Source: Nonomuraea guangzhouensis
GTDB lineage: Bacteria > Actinomycetota > Actinomycetes > Streptosporangiales > Streptosporangiaceae
DNA: 64,000 nucleotides
Assembly: GCF_019396345.1 (NCBI RefSeq)
Contig: NZ_JAHKRM010000001.1
Span: 1 to 64,000, forward strand
Direction of reading: 5' to 3'
Part shown: positions 40,787 through 49,986 of the stretch, in pieces
Layout of the letters: every line of letters begins with the position of its first letter
Position numbering within the stretch: the stretch's first letter is position 1
Notes under the pieces: model-generated
The model's input: only the letters and a program-made list of their open reading frames with translations
Databases searched by the model: none
What the model was told of the DNA's origin: nothing
Made by a program: the position numbers and the translations under genes

Positions 40787-42016
40787 CTACGCCTGCGTGA
40801 TCGACTGGAAGATCGGGTTGAAGACCTGCTCCTGCGCCGTGCTCAGCTTGACGTAGGTACGCAGCTTGGCGTACTCGGCCTCCGACGGGAACATCAGCGG
40901 GCTCTCGACCATCTGCTCCAGCGACTGCTTCCCCTCGCCCGTCGCCTTCGTGGCCTTCTCGCGCAGCAGATCCTGTACGGCCGGCACCGGCGTGACGTAT
41001 TGGATGAACTCGTCCAGCTCGGCGGCTACGGCCGGCTGGTAGAGGTAGTCCATGAGCGTGATCGCGTCGACCGGGTTGGCGGCGTTCTTGGGGATGAGCA
41101 TGTTGTCGGTCCAGATCGTGCCGCCCTCCTCGGGCACGACGAACTTGACCGGCTCACCGGCGAGCTGCCGCTGGAAGACGTCGCCCGACCAGGCCATGGT
41201 GATCCAGACGTCGCCCTTGGACACGGCATCGATATAGCTCTGGTCGTAATATTTCCGGACGATTCCGGCGTCGCGCTGGGCCTTGAGCTTCTCCCCGGCC
41301 TGCTTCCAGTCGGCCTCGGTCGACTTCTCCGGGTCGAGGCCCAGGGCGAACATGCCGAAGTTGGCGATCTCCTGGGCGTCGTTCATCATGCCGACGCGGC
41401 CCTTGTACTTCGAGTCGAAGAGCGAGCCGATGCTCTTGATGTCGTCCTCGACGTACTTGGTGTTGTAGGCGATCCCGGTCACGCCCGACGTGTACGGCAT
41501 CGTGTAGACGTTGCCGGGGTCGTAGCTGCGTTCCTTGTACTTGTCACCGGCGTTGGCCAGGAAGTTCGGCATCTTCGAGTGATCGAGCGGCGTGGCGTAA
41601 CCCAGCTCGATCATGTGCTGGAGCTGGATGCCGTTGGTCATCACGACGATGTCGTAGCCGGACGACTGTCCCGCCCGCAGCACGGGGTCGAGCTTGCCGA
41701 AGAACTCGGCGTTCTCGTTGATGACCTCTTTGTACTGGTACGAGATGCCGGTGGCCTGCTGGAACTTCTTCAGCGGCTCCTGGTCCTCGGGCATGTACTC
41801 GGGCCAGTTGGCGAAGACCACGCGGCCGTGCTTGGTCTGCTTGGCCCAGTAGTCCTTGACGGCGTCGGTCTTGGGCGCCTCCGCCTTCTTGCCCTGCACG
41901 CCGCAGGCGGCGAGGGCGAGGCCGGCGGCGGACAGACCGGCGATCCTGAAGGCGTCTCGACGCGTGCGGGCCTGAGTCATGCCCCGCAGAAGGGCCGGGT
42001 TGAGCGAGTGGTTCAT
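40787..42016 (-). CDS. potD: Polyamine-binding lipoprotein PotD, Tat-type signal
   Basis: A 409-residue solute-binding protein. The N-terminus contains TRRDAF, a twin-arginine motif, then a hydrophobic stretch and a lipobox ending LAAC, so it should be exported folded by Tat and lipidated. The mature part follows the PotD/PotF pattern (VVFANWPEYMPEDQEPLKKFQQATGI, then MTNGIQLQHMIELGY and SGVTGIAYNTKYV). It captures putrescine or spermidine for PotABC. It lies between potA and potB with 3-bp gaps. Confidence 0.92.
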   Translation of the reverse strand: MNHSLNPALLRGMTQARTRRDAFRIAGLSAAGLALAACGVQGKKAEAPKTDAVKDYWAKQTKHGRVVFANWPEYMPEDQEPLKKFQQATGISYQYKEVINENAEFFGKLDPVLRAGQSSGYDIVVMTNGIQLQHMIELGYATPLDHSKMPNFLANAGDKYKERSYDPGNVYTMPYTSGVTGIAYNTKYVEDDIKSIGSLFDSKYKGRVGMMNDAQEIANFGMFALGLDPEKSTEADWKQAGEKLKAQRDAGIVRKYYDQSYIDAVSKGDVWITMAWSGDVFQRQLAGEPVKFVVPEEGGTIWTDNMLIPKNAANPVDAITLMDYLYQPAVAAELDEFIQYVTPVPAVQDLLREKATKATGEGKQSLEQMVESPLMFPSEAEYAKLRTYVKLSTAQEQVFNPIFQSITQA

Positions 42017-42019
42017 GGC

Positions 42020-43087
42020 TCAACTTCCAATCGCATAAGAGTGCTGCGCCCGCCACGACAACCAGACGGGGTCGCCCCGCTCTGCGGTGGTCGTCGAGTC
42101 GAGCGCGTTCTGCTGAAACACCGTGATCTCCGCGCCATCCGCGAGGCTCACGGCATAACTCGTGTAAGTCCCCAGGTAGACCACCTCGGCCACGGTGCCC
42201 GGCACGACGCTCACGTCGCCGTTGGGCTTCTCCGTCGAGATGGTGATCTTCTCCGGCCGGACGGTCACGCTGACCTGGCCGTCCTGCTCCGGCACCAGCA
42301 CCCGGCCGCCGCCGACGGGCAGCACGCCGCCGGTCGCCGTGCCCGCGAGCAGGTTGGAGGTGCCGATGAACCCGGCCACGAAGGTCGTCGCGGGCCGCTC
42401 GTAGATCTCGCGCGGCCCGCCCAGCTGCTCGACCAGGCCGTCGTTCATGACCGCGATCCGGTCGCTCATGGTGAGCGCCTCGCCCTGGTCGTGCGTCACG
42501 TACACGAACGTGATGCCGACCTCGCGCTGGATGCGCTTGAGCTCGATCTGCATGGCCTGACGGAGCTTGAGGTCGAGCGCGCCGAGCGGCTCGTCGAGCA
42601 GAAGTGCCCGCGGCTTGTTGACCAGGGCGCGGGCCAGCGCCACCCGCTGCTGCTGGCCGCCGGACATCTCGCGCGGCCGGCGCTTCTCCCGGCCGGTGAG
42701 ATCGACGATCTCCAGCATCTCGCCCACGCGCTGCCGGATCTCCTGCTGCGGGACCTTGCGCTGCTTGAGCCCGAAGGCCACGTTGTCCCACACGCTCATG
42801 TGCGGGAACAGCGCGTAGGACTGGAAAACCATGTTCACGTCCCGCTTGTTCGGCGGGACGTCCGTCACGTCGCTGCCGTGCAGCCTGACCACGCCGCGCG
42901 ACGGGTCCTCGAACCCGGCGATCATCCGCATGGTCGTGGTCTTGCCGCACCCGGACGGGCCGAGGAGGGAGAAGAACTCCCCCTCGGCGATGCCCAGCGT
43001 GATGCCCTTGACGGCCTGGACGACCTCGCCGTGTGAGAGGTACTCCTTGACGACGTCATCTAGTTCGATCGCGTTCAGCTCGGCCAT
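42020..43087 (-). CDS. potA: Polyamine ABC transporter ATPase PotA
   Basis: A 355-residue ATPase with Walker [10 protein letters not shown] (about residues 38-46), signature SGGQQQR, Walker [12 protein letters not shown] and H-loop THDQ. The C-terminal TOBE domain starts around residue 270. The sequence [20 protein letters not shown] and the overall order match PotA/PotG. It is 17 bp behind the aldehyde dehydrogenase gene and 3 bp before potD. Confidence 0.93.
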   Translation of the reverse strand: MAELNAIELDDVVKEYLSHGEVVQAVKGITLGIAEGEFFSLLGPSGCGKTTTMRMIAGFEDPSRGVVRLHGSDVTDVPPNKRDVNMVFQSYALFPHMSVWDNVAFGLKQRKVPQQEIRQRVGEMLEIVDLTGREKRRPREMSGGQQQRVALARALVNKPRALLLDEPLGALDLKLRQAMQIELKRIQREVGITFVYVTHDQGEALTMSDRIAVMNDGLVEQLGGPREIYERPATTFVAGFIGTSNLLAGTATGGVLPVGGGRVLVPEQDGQVSVTVRPEKITISTEKPNGDVSVVPGTVAEVVYLGTYTSYAVSLADGAEITVFQQNALDSTTTAERGDPVWLSWRAQHSYAIGS

Positions 43088-43104
43088 GTCCAGGCACTGT
43101 CCTC

Positions 43105-44538
43105 TTAGTCGCCGATGTAGTGCATGACGTGCTTGACCCGGGTGTAGTCATGCAGACCGAACACCGAAAGGTCCTTGCCGTACCCCGAGTGCTTGAAGCC
43201 GCCGTGTGGCATCTCCGACACGAACGGGATGTGCGTGTTCACCCAGACCACACCGAAGTCCAGCCTGTTGGACATGCGCATGGCGCGGCCGTGGTCGGAC
43301 GTCCAGACGGAGCCGCTCAGGCCGTACCTGACGTCGTTGGCCTTGGACAGCGCGTCGGCCTCGTCGGAGAACGTCTGGACGGTGATGACCGGGCCGAACA
43401 CCTCGTTCTGCACCATCTCGTCGTCCTGCTTGAGCCCGTCGACGATGGTGGGGGCGAAGAAGTAGCCCTTCTCCCCGACCCGGCTACCGCCGGTGAGCAC
43501 CTTGGCGTGCGCCGGGACGCGCTCGATGAAGCCCTGCACCCTGGCCAGCTGGGTCTCGTTGTTGAGCGGGCCGTACAGCGCCTCGTCGTTGGACAGGTCA
43601 CCGGTCACGGTGCCCGCGGCGGCCTCGGTGAGAGCGGCGACGAACTCGTCGTGCACGCTCTCGTGGACCAGCACGCGGCACGCGGCCGTACAGTCCTGGC
43701 CCGCGTTGTAGAGGCCCGCGGTGGCGATGTCGCCGGCGGCCTTGCGCAGGTCCTTGACATCCTCGAAGACCACGACGGGCGCCTTGCCGCCGAGCTCCAG
43801 GTGAACCCGCTTCACGTCCTCGGCGGCGGTCTTGGCCACCGCCATGCCCGCGCCGACGGAACCGGTGATGGCGACCATGGCCGCGGTCGGATGGCCCACG
43901 ACGAGCGCGCCGGTGTCCCGGTCACCCGTCACCACGTTGAAGACCCCGGCGGGCAGCACCGAACCGAGGATCTCGGCCAGCTTGAGCGTGGAGGCCGGGG
44001 TGGTGTCGGACGGCTTGAGCACGATCGTGTTGCCCGCGGCCAGCGCGGGGGCGATCTTCCAGACCGCCATCATCATCGGGTAGTTCCACGGCGTGACCTG
44101 CCCGATCACGCCGATCGGCTCGTGCCTGATGACGCTGGTGTGCTCGGCGAGGAACTCACCCGACGTCGGGCCCTCCAGCGTACGGGCCGCGCCGGCGAAG
44201 AAGCGGAAGTGGTCGGACGCTACCGGGGTCTCGTCCTCGGCCATGCGAGCACGCGGCTTGCCGGTGTTCAGGCACTCCGCCTCGTTGATCTCGTTGGCCC
44301 GGGCGTCGATGGCGTCGGCGACCTTGAGCAGCAGGTTCGCCCGCTCCCCCGGGGTGGTCTGTCCCCATGACTCGAACGCGGCGGCCGCGGCGGCGAAGGC
44401 GTTGTCGACGTCCTCGGTGCCCGAGATCGGGGCCTGCAGATAGGCCTCGCCCGTGCACGGGTCGATGACATCGGAGAATCGGCCGCTCTTGGCGTCCACG
44501 AACTCACCGTTGATGAAGTTCTGCAGACGGGTGGTCAA
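43105..44538 (-). CDS. Gamma-aminobutyraldehyde dehydrogenase (PatD-like)
   Basis: A 477-residue NAD(P)-dependent aldehyde dehydrogenase. Catalytic Glu lies in [16 protein letters not shown] and catalytic Cys in [12 protein letters not shown]; the Rossmann signature is [10 protein letters not shown]. Its neighbours make 4-aminobutyraldehyde, from putrescine, the likely substrate, giving GABA. I chose TTG at 44538 as the start because GAGGAGG lies 7 nt upstream; an ATG at 44598 lacks a ribosome binding site and adds an unlike N-terminus. It is the first gene of the operon and is divergent from the Lrp gene. Confidence 0.9.
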   Translation of the reverse strand: MTTRLQNFINGEFVDAKSGRFSDVIDPCTGEAYLQAPISGTEDVDNAFAAAAAAFESWGQTTPGERANLLLKVADAIDARANEINEAECLNTGKPRARMAEDETPVASDHFRFFAGAARTLEGPTSGEFLAEHTSVIRHEPIGVIGQVTPWNYPMMMAVWKIAPALAAGNTIVLKPSDTTPASTLKLAEILGSVLPAGVFNVVTGDRDTGALVVGHPTAAMVAITGSVGAGMAVAKTAAEDVKRVHLELGGKAPVVVFEDVKDLRKAAGDIATAGLYNAGQDCTAACRVLVHESVHDEFVAALTEAAAGTVTGDLSNDEALYGPLNNETQLARVQGFIERVPAHAKVLTGGSRVGEKGYFFAPTIVDGLKQDDEMVQNEVFGPVITVQTFSDEADALSKANDVRYGLSGSVWTSDHGRAMRMSNRLDFGVVWVNTHIPFVSEMPHGGFKHSGYGKDLSVFGLHDYTRVKHVMHYIGD

Positions 44539-44606
44539 GGTATGACCTCCTCGTGAGGTGGCTGAGATGCCGAGACTCTTACAGAGCACATGCATCACGA
44601 CAAGGG

Positions 44607-44640
44607 ATTTCGTGGTGAATATATCAAATTGCTACGAAAT
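44607..44640. promoter_or_regulatory. Lrp-type operator in the polyamine/lrp divergent promoter
   Basis: ATTTCGT (44607-44613) and ACGAAAT (44634-44640) flank a 20-bp AT-rich centre containing TATATT, a possible -10 for the polyamine operon on the minus strand. Palindromes with AT-rich centres are typical Lrp/AsnC sites, and the lrp-like gene is adjacent. Confidence 0.6.
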
Positions 44641-44739
44641 CGCTTGACAGAGGCCCAATAACTGACACCATGTCGCACCAGGACGGCAACGCAGCGGGAA
44701 TGCGCCCGCAACGCCGGACCGCTAGGAGGCCCCCACACG

Positions 44740-45234
44740 ATGTCCACGCCGCCCCGCGTACGCCGCAGCAATGACGCCTCCCCCGCGCCGTTCGCGCTCG
44801 ACGATCTCTCCAAGCAGATCATCGAGCAGCTCCAGGGCGACGGGCGCATGCCGTACGCGGCGATCGGCAAGGCCGTCGGCCTCTCGGAAGCGGCGGTCAG
44901 GCAGCGCGTGCAACGCCTGCAGGACGCCGGGGTGATGCAGATCGTCGCCGTCACGGACCCGCTCACGCTCGGCTTCCCGCGCCAGGCGATGATCGGGGTG
45001 AACTGCGAGGGCGATCTGGATTCGATCGCGGACGAACTGGCGGCCATCGACGAGATCGACTACGTCGTCCTGACGGCCGGGTCCTTCGACGTCATCGTCG
45101 AGGTGGTCTGCGAGGGTGACGGCCACCTGCTGGAGATCCTCAGCAAGATCCGGGCCATTCCGGCGGTGCGGGCCACCGAGTCGTTCGTATACCTGAAGCT
45201 ACGCAAGCAGACTTATTCGTGGGGGACACGCTGA
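44740..45234 (+). CDS. Lrp/AsnC-family regulator of the polyamine operon
   Basis: A 164-residue regulator. The N-terminal winged helix (LDDLSKQIIEQLQGDGRMPYAAIGKAVGLSEAAVRQRVQRLQ split over residues 27-70) is followed by a RAM-type effector domain ending VRATESFVYLKLRKQTYSWG. Divergent placement from a polyamine uptake/oxidation operon is common for local Lrp regulators that sense the substrate or GABA. The palindrome at 44607-44640 is its likely site. It closes with a bidirectional terminator-like stem. Confidence 0.92.
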   Translation: MSTPPRVRRSNDASPAPFALDDLSKQIIEQLQGDGRMPYAAIGKAVGLSEAAVRQRVQRLQDAGVMQIVAVTDPLTLGFPRQAMIGVNCEGDLDSIADELAAIDEIDYVVLTAGSFDVIVEVVCEGDGHLLEILSKIRAIPAVRATESFVYLKLRKQTYSWGTR

Positions 45235-45236
45235 GC

Positions 45237-45272
45237 TGACTCAAGGCGGGCCCGTAGGTCCGCCTCGAGTCA
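45237..45272. terminator. Bidirectional hairpin between lrp and the Rpn-like gene
   Basis: TGACTC-A-AGGCGG (45237-45249) pairs with CCGCCT-C-GAGTCA (45260-45272), 12 bp with one A/C mismatch. It lies between two convergent stop codons. There is no strong T-tract. Confidence 0.6.
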
Positions 45273-45287
45273 TCGTTCGCCTGCGGG

Positions 45288-46145
45288 TCAGGCAAAGAGT
45301 TCCTCCACCGTGGAGACCAGAGCTGCTCGCTCCGCCCACAGCTCGAGGCGTGCGACGTCACCGCAGGTCGTGATGCGCTTACGGTCACCATCGGACAGCG
45401 CTATCCCTCGCGACTCGAGGAAAATGAGCAGCAACTTAACCTCGCCCTCGGCGCGCCCCTCGGCCCGCAGACTTTGGGCGTACTCCCCCTGGTAGCGGTA
45501 GGTCTCTGTGGCCATGAGTCGCTCCATTTCCTTCTGCGCGTTGCCTTTCAGCGCCACGGTGACATATTCAGCGTAGCGTCGCGCCACGCCCGTATCGAGG
45601 CTGTCCAAAGCCTCCGTAAGCGCGGCGAGGATCTCCGCTATCTCTGGATGATTGCTCTGGGTGATCGCCGAAACCGCCGCGAGACCGATGTTGCCGACGG
45701 CCTCCGCGACGTCCGTGATGGCCTTGGTGTTGTCGGGGCCGACCACCAGCGGGGTCAGGGTCAGGCCAGGGTGACCCGTCTCTATGGGACGCGAGGCCCA
45801 GCGGGCCGTAGCCCGGTCGGGACAGATGACGACCAGGCACACGGGACACTCGTCACGGGCGCGGAGGCTGGCGATGTAGGAGAGCCACGACCAGTGCTTC
45901 TCCTTGTCGTCGCTCAGTTGAACCTCGACGATGACGCCCAGCTTGGTGCTGGGCTCATCGCCGTACAGCAGCGCCGCGTCCGCCCGAAAGGGGGCAGGCA
46001 CAGCCTCCGACAAGTCGCTACAGACCCGGGAGGCCTCGGACTCGACGGGTATCGGAAGGGCAAACAGGGCGCGCAACATGTGCGCCGTGTGTCCAGGGTC
46101 GAGAGTAGTGATCCCGACCAGCCCCTCATGCAATGGGGTGATCAT
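45288..46145 (-). CDS. Rpn-like PD-(D/E)XK nuclease-fold protein
   Basis: A 285-residue protein of an actinomycete family I recognise from its pattern. An N-terminal domain has an early Asp (RADAALLY), the VIVEVQ strand with a Glu-x-Gln pair, SWLSYIASLRARDECPVCLVVICPDRATARWA and the LTPLVVGPDN segment. A C-terminal helical tail contains SLRAEGRAEGEVKLLL and ends in a short domain. Relatives are called Rpn-family or transposase-like and are thought to be DNA endonucleases that promote recombination. It stands alone and its codon use looks less GC-biased than the neighbours. ATG at 46145 is the start; there is an AT-rich patch upstream. Confidence 0.65.
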   Translation of the reverse strand: MITPLHEGLVGITTLDPGHTAHMLRALFALPIPVESEASRVCSDLSEAVPAPFRADAALLYGDEPSTKLGVIVEVQLSDDKEKHWSWLSYIASLRARDECPVCLVVICPDRATARWASRPIETGHPGLTLTPLVVGPDNTKAITDVAEAVGNIGLAAVSAITQSNHPEIAEILAALTEALDSLDTGVARRYAEYVTVALKGNAQKEMERLMATETYRYQGEYAQSLRAEGRAEGEVKLLLIFLESRGIALSDGDRKRITTCGDVARLELWAERAALVSTVEELFA

Positions 46146-46182
46146 GGCCGAGATATTACTCTCTGCGATCGTTACATTACTG

Positions 46183-48867
46183 TTAGTTGGCCAATTGAAC
46201 GGTGGCGATCTCCCAAGGGCGCAGTGCAAGGCGGACAGTTCCGGAGGAGACAGGCAGCGGGTCGCCTGGGCGGCCTCGGAGGTCGGCGTGGCGGGCCTGG
46301 GTGAACGAGCCGGAGATGACCGCCTCCGCGGAGCTGTCCGACAAAGCCACGACCCGGAGTTCGTGCCGGCCGTCGCGGACCCTGAGCGAGGTCATGACCA
46401 CGCCGTCGCCCGTCACCGACAGACCGGGGGCCGCCGGGGGCAGGGTGAGTGACGGGTCGCCGGTGCCGGGGACCGCGAGGAGGTCGTGCCGGAACGTCTC
46501 GGCCGCCGGCGGCACCGCCTCCCACGAGCCGCTGTACGGCATGAGCGCCAGGCTAACCGTGCGCAGGCCGCGTGACTGGGCGGCCGGGGTCGGCAGCTGG
46601 GGGCCCGCCGGCTCGGGGCGCATGGCGTGCAGGTTGCGTGAGAGGTAGCCGACCGAGCGCAGCAGGGTGAGGGCGAGCTCCGCGCCGCCGTCGACCAGCT
46701 CGTACTCGGTGACGTGCTCCAGCAGCGCCGCGACCCCGCCGGCGGCCACCCACCCGGAGGCCGGGAACGTGGGCAGCGGCTCCTCGCCACAGCCCGGCTC
46801 CGCGGTCAGGCCGCGGGTGACGACCGCGAACTGGCCCTCCGCGTACGAGGCCGCCGCCCGCGCGGGCAGCGGTACGTGCAGGCGTACCCGGTGGTCGGAG
46901 CAGCGGTTGTCGAACGAGACGTGCAGTCTGACGTACGGCTCGCCGGCCCGCAGTTCGACCCGCGTGTCGACGACGATCTCCTCGGTCGTCCCGGTCCTGG
47001 CCGCGGCCGGGATCTCCGGGGTGCCCTCGATGCCCTGGCCCGCGGCGGGCCAGCGGTAGGTGCGGCGGACGTCGAAGGCGGCCAGCAGCGGCCCCGAGTA
47101 GACCGGCGTCAGCTCGACCGACTCCGGGTCCGACACGATCCGGTCATCGGCCGGGGGCGCGTAGTTGTAGGTGTCGCCCACGTCGCCGCCGTCCACGATG
47201 CGGCCCGCGCCCGTGAGGGTGGTGCCGTCGGCGCCGGTCAGCGTCAGTGTCCCGTCCGCCGCCACCTCGACCCGCAGCAGCCCGTTGTCGAGCGCCCGCT
47301 CCTCGGCCCGCACCCCGGCGACCGGCGCACTCACGGACGACGCCGACGGGTCGTACGGCGCCGGGCGGACGCTCGTGTGTCCCAGGGGCGGCGTCTCGAC
47401 GAGCGCGGCCACCGTGCGGCGGGGCTCGGCGACGATGCGTACCCGGGTCACCCCGTCCAGCGCCCCACGTACCTGCGCCACGTTGAAGGCCACCGCGGAC
47501 TCGCGCGCCACCGTGAACGTCAGCGTGCCGTCGTCCACCGACCAGCCGGTGATGTGCTGACCATACAGCTCCGTGCCGTGGATGAAGGTCAGCGCGGTGG
47601 CCGGGTCCATCTCGGCGTCCAGCAGCAGCGTGGGCGCGTACTCCAGAGTCTGCGCGGGCACCGGCGCGCCGTCAGGGTCCACCAGCGGGTCCCGGCCCGC
47701 CACGTCCACCAGCACGACGCCGCGCCGGGCGGCGGGTGTCGGGTTGACGACGAGCACCCCGTCCGACGGTACGGCGGCGGACAGCCTGGCGGTCACCATG
47801 TCGCGTACGGCCTGCCCGAGCTGCTCGGCCTCGGCGATGCGCGCGGCGACCTGCTGGGCCGTGTCGTCGACGCCGCAGCCGGTCACCGAGTCGTGCCCGC
47901 TGGCGTCCACCAGGCGCCACCACGCCATGTCGAGGAACCGGCCGGGCCAGTCGCCGCCCCACAGCGTGGCCAGCGGCTCGGCGTAGCGCTCGACCATCCG
48001 CTCGGCCCGGCCCATGGCCTGCTTGACGTGGGCGCGTACGGAGATGACGCCGGGCAGGATGTTCGCGCGGGCGTGTGAGCGCAGCTCCCCGGAGACCCGG
48101 GGCAGCCCCTCCACAGAACCCGAATAAGCCCCGATATAGCCGGTCAAAGTGTCCATGCGGGCGCCGATGTCGGCCACCATGCCGGGCAGCCCGCGTACGG
48201 GAGCCGAATGGTCGGTCCCGTACATCGCCAGCAGCGCGCCCTCGGGCCCGTGCCACTCCCGCATCCGCTGGATGAACTCGGCGGCCCGCTCCGGCAACTG
48301 CGCCGGATCCTCGAACAGGTGCGCCCCGTTGCCATATCCACCGGCGGGCAGGTACTGCGTCCGCAGAGCCGTGCCGTCAGGCGCGACCCAGGCGAAGGCG
48401 TCGGTCACCACGGACGACGGCACCCCGCGATAGACGCAGGCGTGCAGCAGCCCGGCCCGCCGCAGAATCTGCGGCATCTGCGCCGTGTGCCCGAACATGT
48501 CAGGCAGGTAGCCCACCGCCATGGCCCCACCGAGCTTGTCGGCCCGGTTCATGCCCAGTTCGAGGTTGCGCACGATGTTCTCGCCCGAGCACAGGAACTC
48601 GTCGAGCAGGATCTGCCACGGCCCGACCGCCAGCCGCCCGGACTCCACCAGGGCGGCGATGCGGTCGCGGTTCTCCGGCCGGACCTCCAGGTAGTCGTCG
48701 ACGCAGGCCAGCTGACCGTCGAGAGTGAAGTGGTAGTCGGGCTCGCGCTCCATCGTGTCGAGCACTTCGTCGAGCAGCGCCACCAGCCGCAGCCGGAACC
48801 GCTGGAAGGGCTCGTACCACTCCCGGTCCCAGTGCGTGTGCGGGACGACGACGATTTCGGCGCTCAC
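46183..48867 (-). CDS. GH38 alpha-mannosidase, cytoplasmic
   Basis: An 894-residue glycoside hydrolase of family 38. The zinc-binding HTHWDREWY is at residues 10-18, and the catalytic nucleophile is the Asp in GYLPDMFGHTAQMPQ near residue 120. Further zinc-site residues lie in the SGHDSVTGCGVDD segment, followed by the long beta-sandwich C-terminus. There is no signal peptide, so it cleaves alpha-mannosides that have first been imported. It is the last gene of an eight-gene operon with a carbohydrate ABC importer and overlaps the dehydrogenase gene by 4 bp. Confidence 0.92.
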   Translation of the reverse strand: MSAEIVVVPHTHWDREWYEPFQRFRLRLVALLDEVLDTMEREPDYHFTLDGQLACVDDYLEVRPENRDRIAALVESGRLAVGPWQILLDEFLCSGENIVRNLELGMNRADKLGGAMAVGYLPDMFGHTAQMPQILRRAGLLHACVYRGVPSSVVTDAFAWVAPDGTALRTQYLPAGGYGNGAHLFEDPAQLPERAAEFIQRMREWHGPEGALLAMYGTDHSAPVRGLPGMVADIGARMDTLTGYIGAYSGSVEGLPRVSGELRSHARANILPGVISVRAHVKQAMGRAERMVERYAEPLATLWGGDWPGRFLDMAWWRLVDASGHDSVTGCGVDDTAQQVAARIAEAEQLGQAVRDMVTARLSAAVPSDGVLVVNPTPAARRGVVLVDVAGRDPLVDPDGAPVPAQTLEYAPTLLLDAEMDPATALTFIHGTELYGQHITGWSVDDGTLTFTVARESAVAFNVAQVRGALDGVTRVRIVAEPRRTVAALVETPPLGHTSVRPAPYDPSASSVSAPVAGVRAEERALDNGLLRVEVAADGTLTLTGADGTTLTGAGRIVDGGDVGDTYNYAPPADDRIVSDPESVELTPVYSGPLLAAFDVRRTYRWPAAGQGIEGTPEIPAAARTGTTEEIVVDTRVELRAGEPYVRLHVSFDNRCSDHRVRLHVPLPARAAASYAEGQFAVVTRGLTAEPGCGEEPLPTFPASGWVAAGGVAALLEHVTEYELVDGGAELALTLLRSVGYLSRNLHAMRPEPAGPQLPTPAAQSRGLRTVSLALMPYSGSWEAVPPAAETFRHDLLAVPGTGDPSLTLPPAAPGLSVTGDGVVMTSLRVRDGRHELRVVALSDSSAEAVISGSFTQARHADLRGRPGDPLPVSSGTVRLALRPWEIATVQLAN

Positions 48868-49952
48868 GCGGCTTCCCCTCCGATCGGCAGGTCATGCTGT
48901 ACGGCGAAGCAGGCGGCGATGCTCTGGGCCGTGACGATGTCGGCCAGCCCACCGGCCGCGGCGGTGAGCGGCGGCTCGCCCTCGTTGACGTAGGCGTGGA
49001 AGGCGGCCAGCTGCACCTCGAACGCCTCGGTCACGTCCCGCCATTCGGTCCGGCTCTCCGCACCGGCGACCCCCGAGACCACGGTCAGCGTCGTGGGCGC
49101 GTTCATCAGGTAGGGAGAGGGGAAGACCAGCTCCAGCGAGCCCTTGTCGTGGTGGATGGCCACGGTCTCCCGGTAGGCCGTGTAGTCCTCCAGGTAGTGC
49201 CACCGGATCGAGAACCGCCCGCTGACGGGCAGCGTCCCGGAGACCTCGATGGACCCCGGACCCGGCCCCCACGTCTCAACTGCCGAAATATCGGCAGGCG
49301 ACCCGGTAAAGCGCCTCAAGAGCGACAAATCGTGGCATATCGAGCCGAGGGCCACCCCGTAGAGGGCCCGGACCGAGTCGGGAGCCGAGTCCCCGAGCGC
49401 CCGGGAGACCAGCGCGTCCTCCGCCGCACGCAGCGAGGCCAGCAGCTCGGGGTCCACGTCACGGCCCGCCGTCAGGTTCGCGAAGGCCAGCTGGGACCCG
49501 GCGCTCGGGTGCAGCACGGTCACCTCGACCGACCGGATCGCGGCCGGACCGCCCAGCTCGGCCAGCAGCTCCTCGGCCCGGCGCACGGCCGGGTCGTACT
49601 GCTTCATGTAGCCGACCATCAGCCGCCCTTCGGGCAGCGCCTCGACCTCGGCCCTGGTCAGCGCGAGCGGCTTCTCGCAGAGCACGGCGTAGCCCGCGGC
49701 CAGCGCCTGGCGTACCGGCTCGCCGTGGGAGCCGGAGGCGAGGATGAGCACGGCGTCGAACCCGCCCTCGGCCAGCATGCCCTCCACGACCGTGAAGCGC
49801 TTCGGCGCCCCCAGCCGGTCGCCGACGGCGTCCGCGGCGGTCCGTGACAGGTCGCAGACGGCGGTCACCTCGAACAGGTCACGGCGCCTCGACAGCAGCG
49901 GCACGTACACCGCCTGCGTGACGGCACCGCACCCGACAAGCGCGATCTTCAA
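48864..49952 (-). CDS. Gfo/Idh/MocA-family NAD(P) dehydrogenase
   Basis: A 362-residue oxidoreductase. The Rossmann motif VGCGAVTQAVYVPLL opens the protein, the conserved CEKPLAL motif lies near residue 93, and the catalytic His is in SICHDLSLLRRF. The family includes inositol 2-dehydrogenase (IolG) and sugar dehydrogenases. The gene is coupled to the GH38 gene and shares a regulon with iolB, iolC and iolD, so oxidation of a cyclitol or of the released sugar is a reasonable guess. Substrate identity cannot be read from sequence. Confidence 0.87.
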   Translation of the reverse strand: MKIALVGCGAVTQAVYVPLLSRRRDLFEVTAVCDLSRTAADAVGDRLGAPKRFTVVEGMLAEGGFDAVLILASGSHGEPVRQALAAGYAVLCEKPLALTRAEVEALPEGRLMVGYMKQYDPAVRRAEELLAELGGPAAIRSVEVTVLHPSAGSQLAFANLTAGRDVDPELLASLRAAEDALVSRALGDSAPDSVRALYGVALGSICHDLSLLRRFTGSPADISAVETWGPGPGSIEVSGTLPVSGRFSIRWHYLEDYTAYRETVAIHHDKGSLELVFPSPYLMNAPTTLTVVSGVAGAESRTEWRDVTEAFEVQLAAFHAYVNEGEPPLTAAAGGLADIVTAQSIAACFAVQHDLPIGGEAA

Positions 49953-49986
49953 AGCCCGATCCTCCAGCGTGGGGTCAGTCTGGGGG

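Noticed and set aside
41000-43036. Very long open frame antisense to potD and potA (678 codons)
   Set aside because: Composition is Asp/Val/Leu/His/Arg-rich without any domain pattern, and the opposite strand has clear PotA and PotD motifs. It is open only because of high GC.
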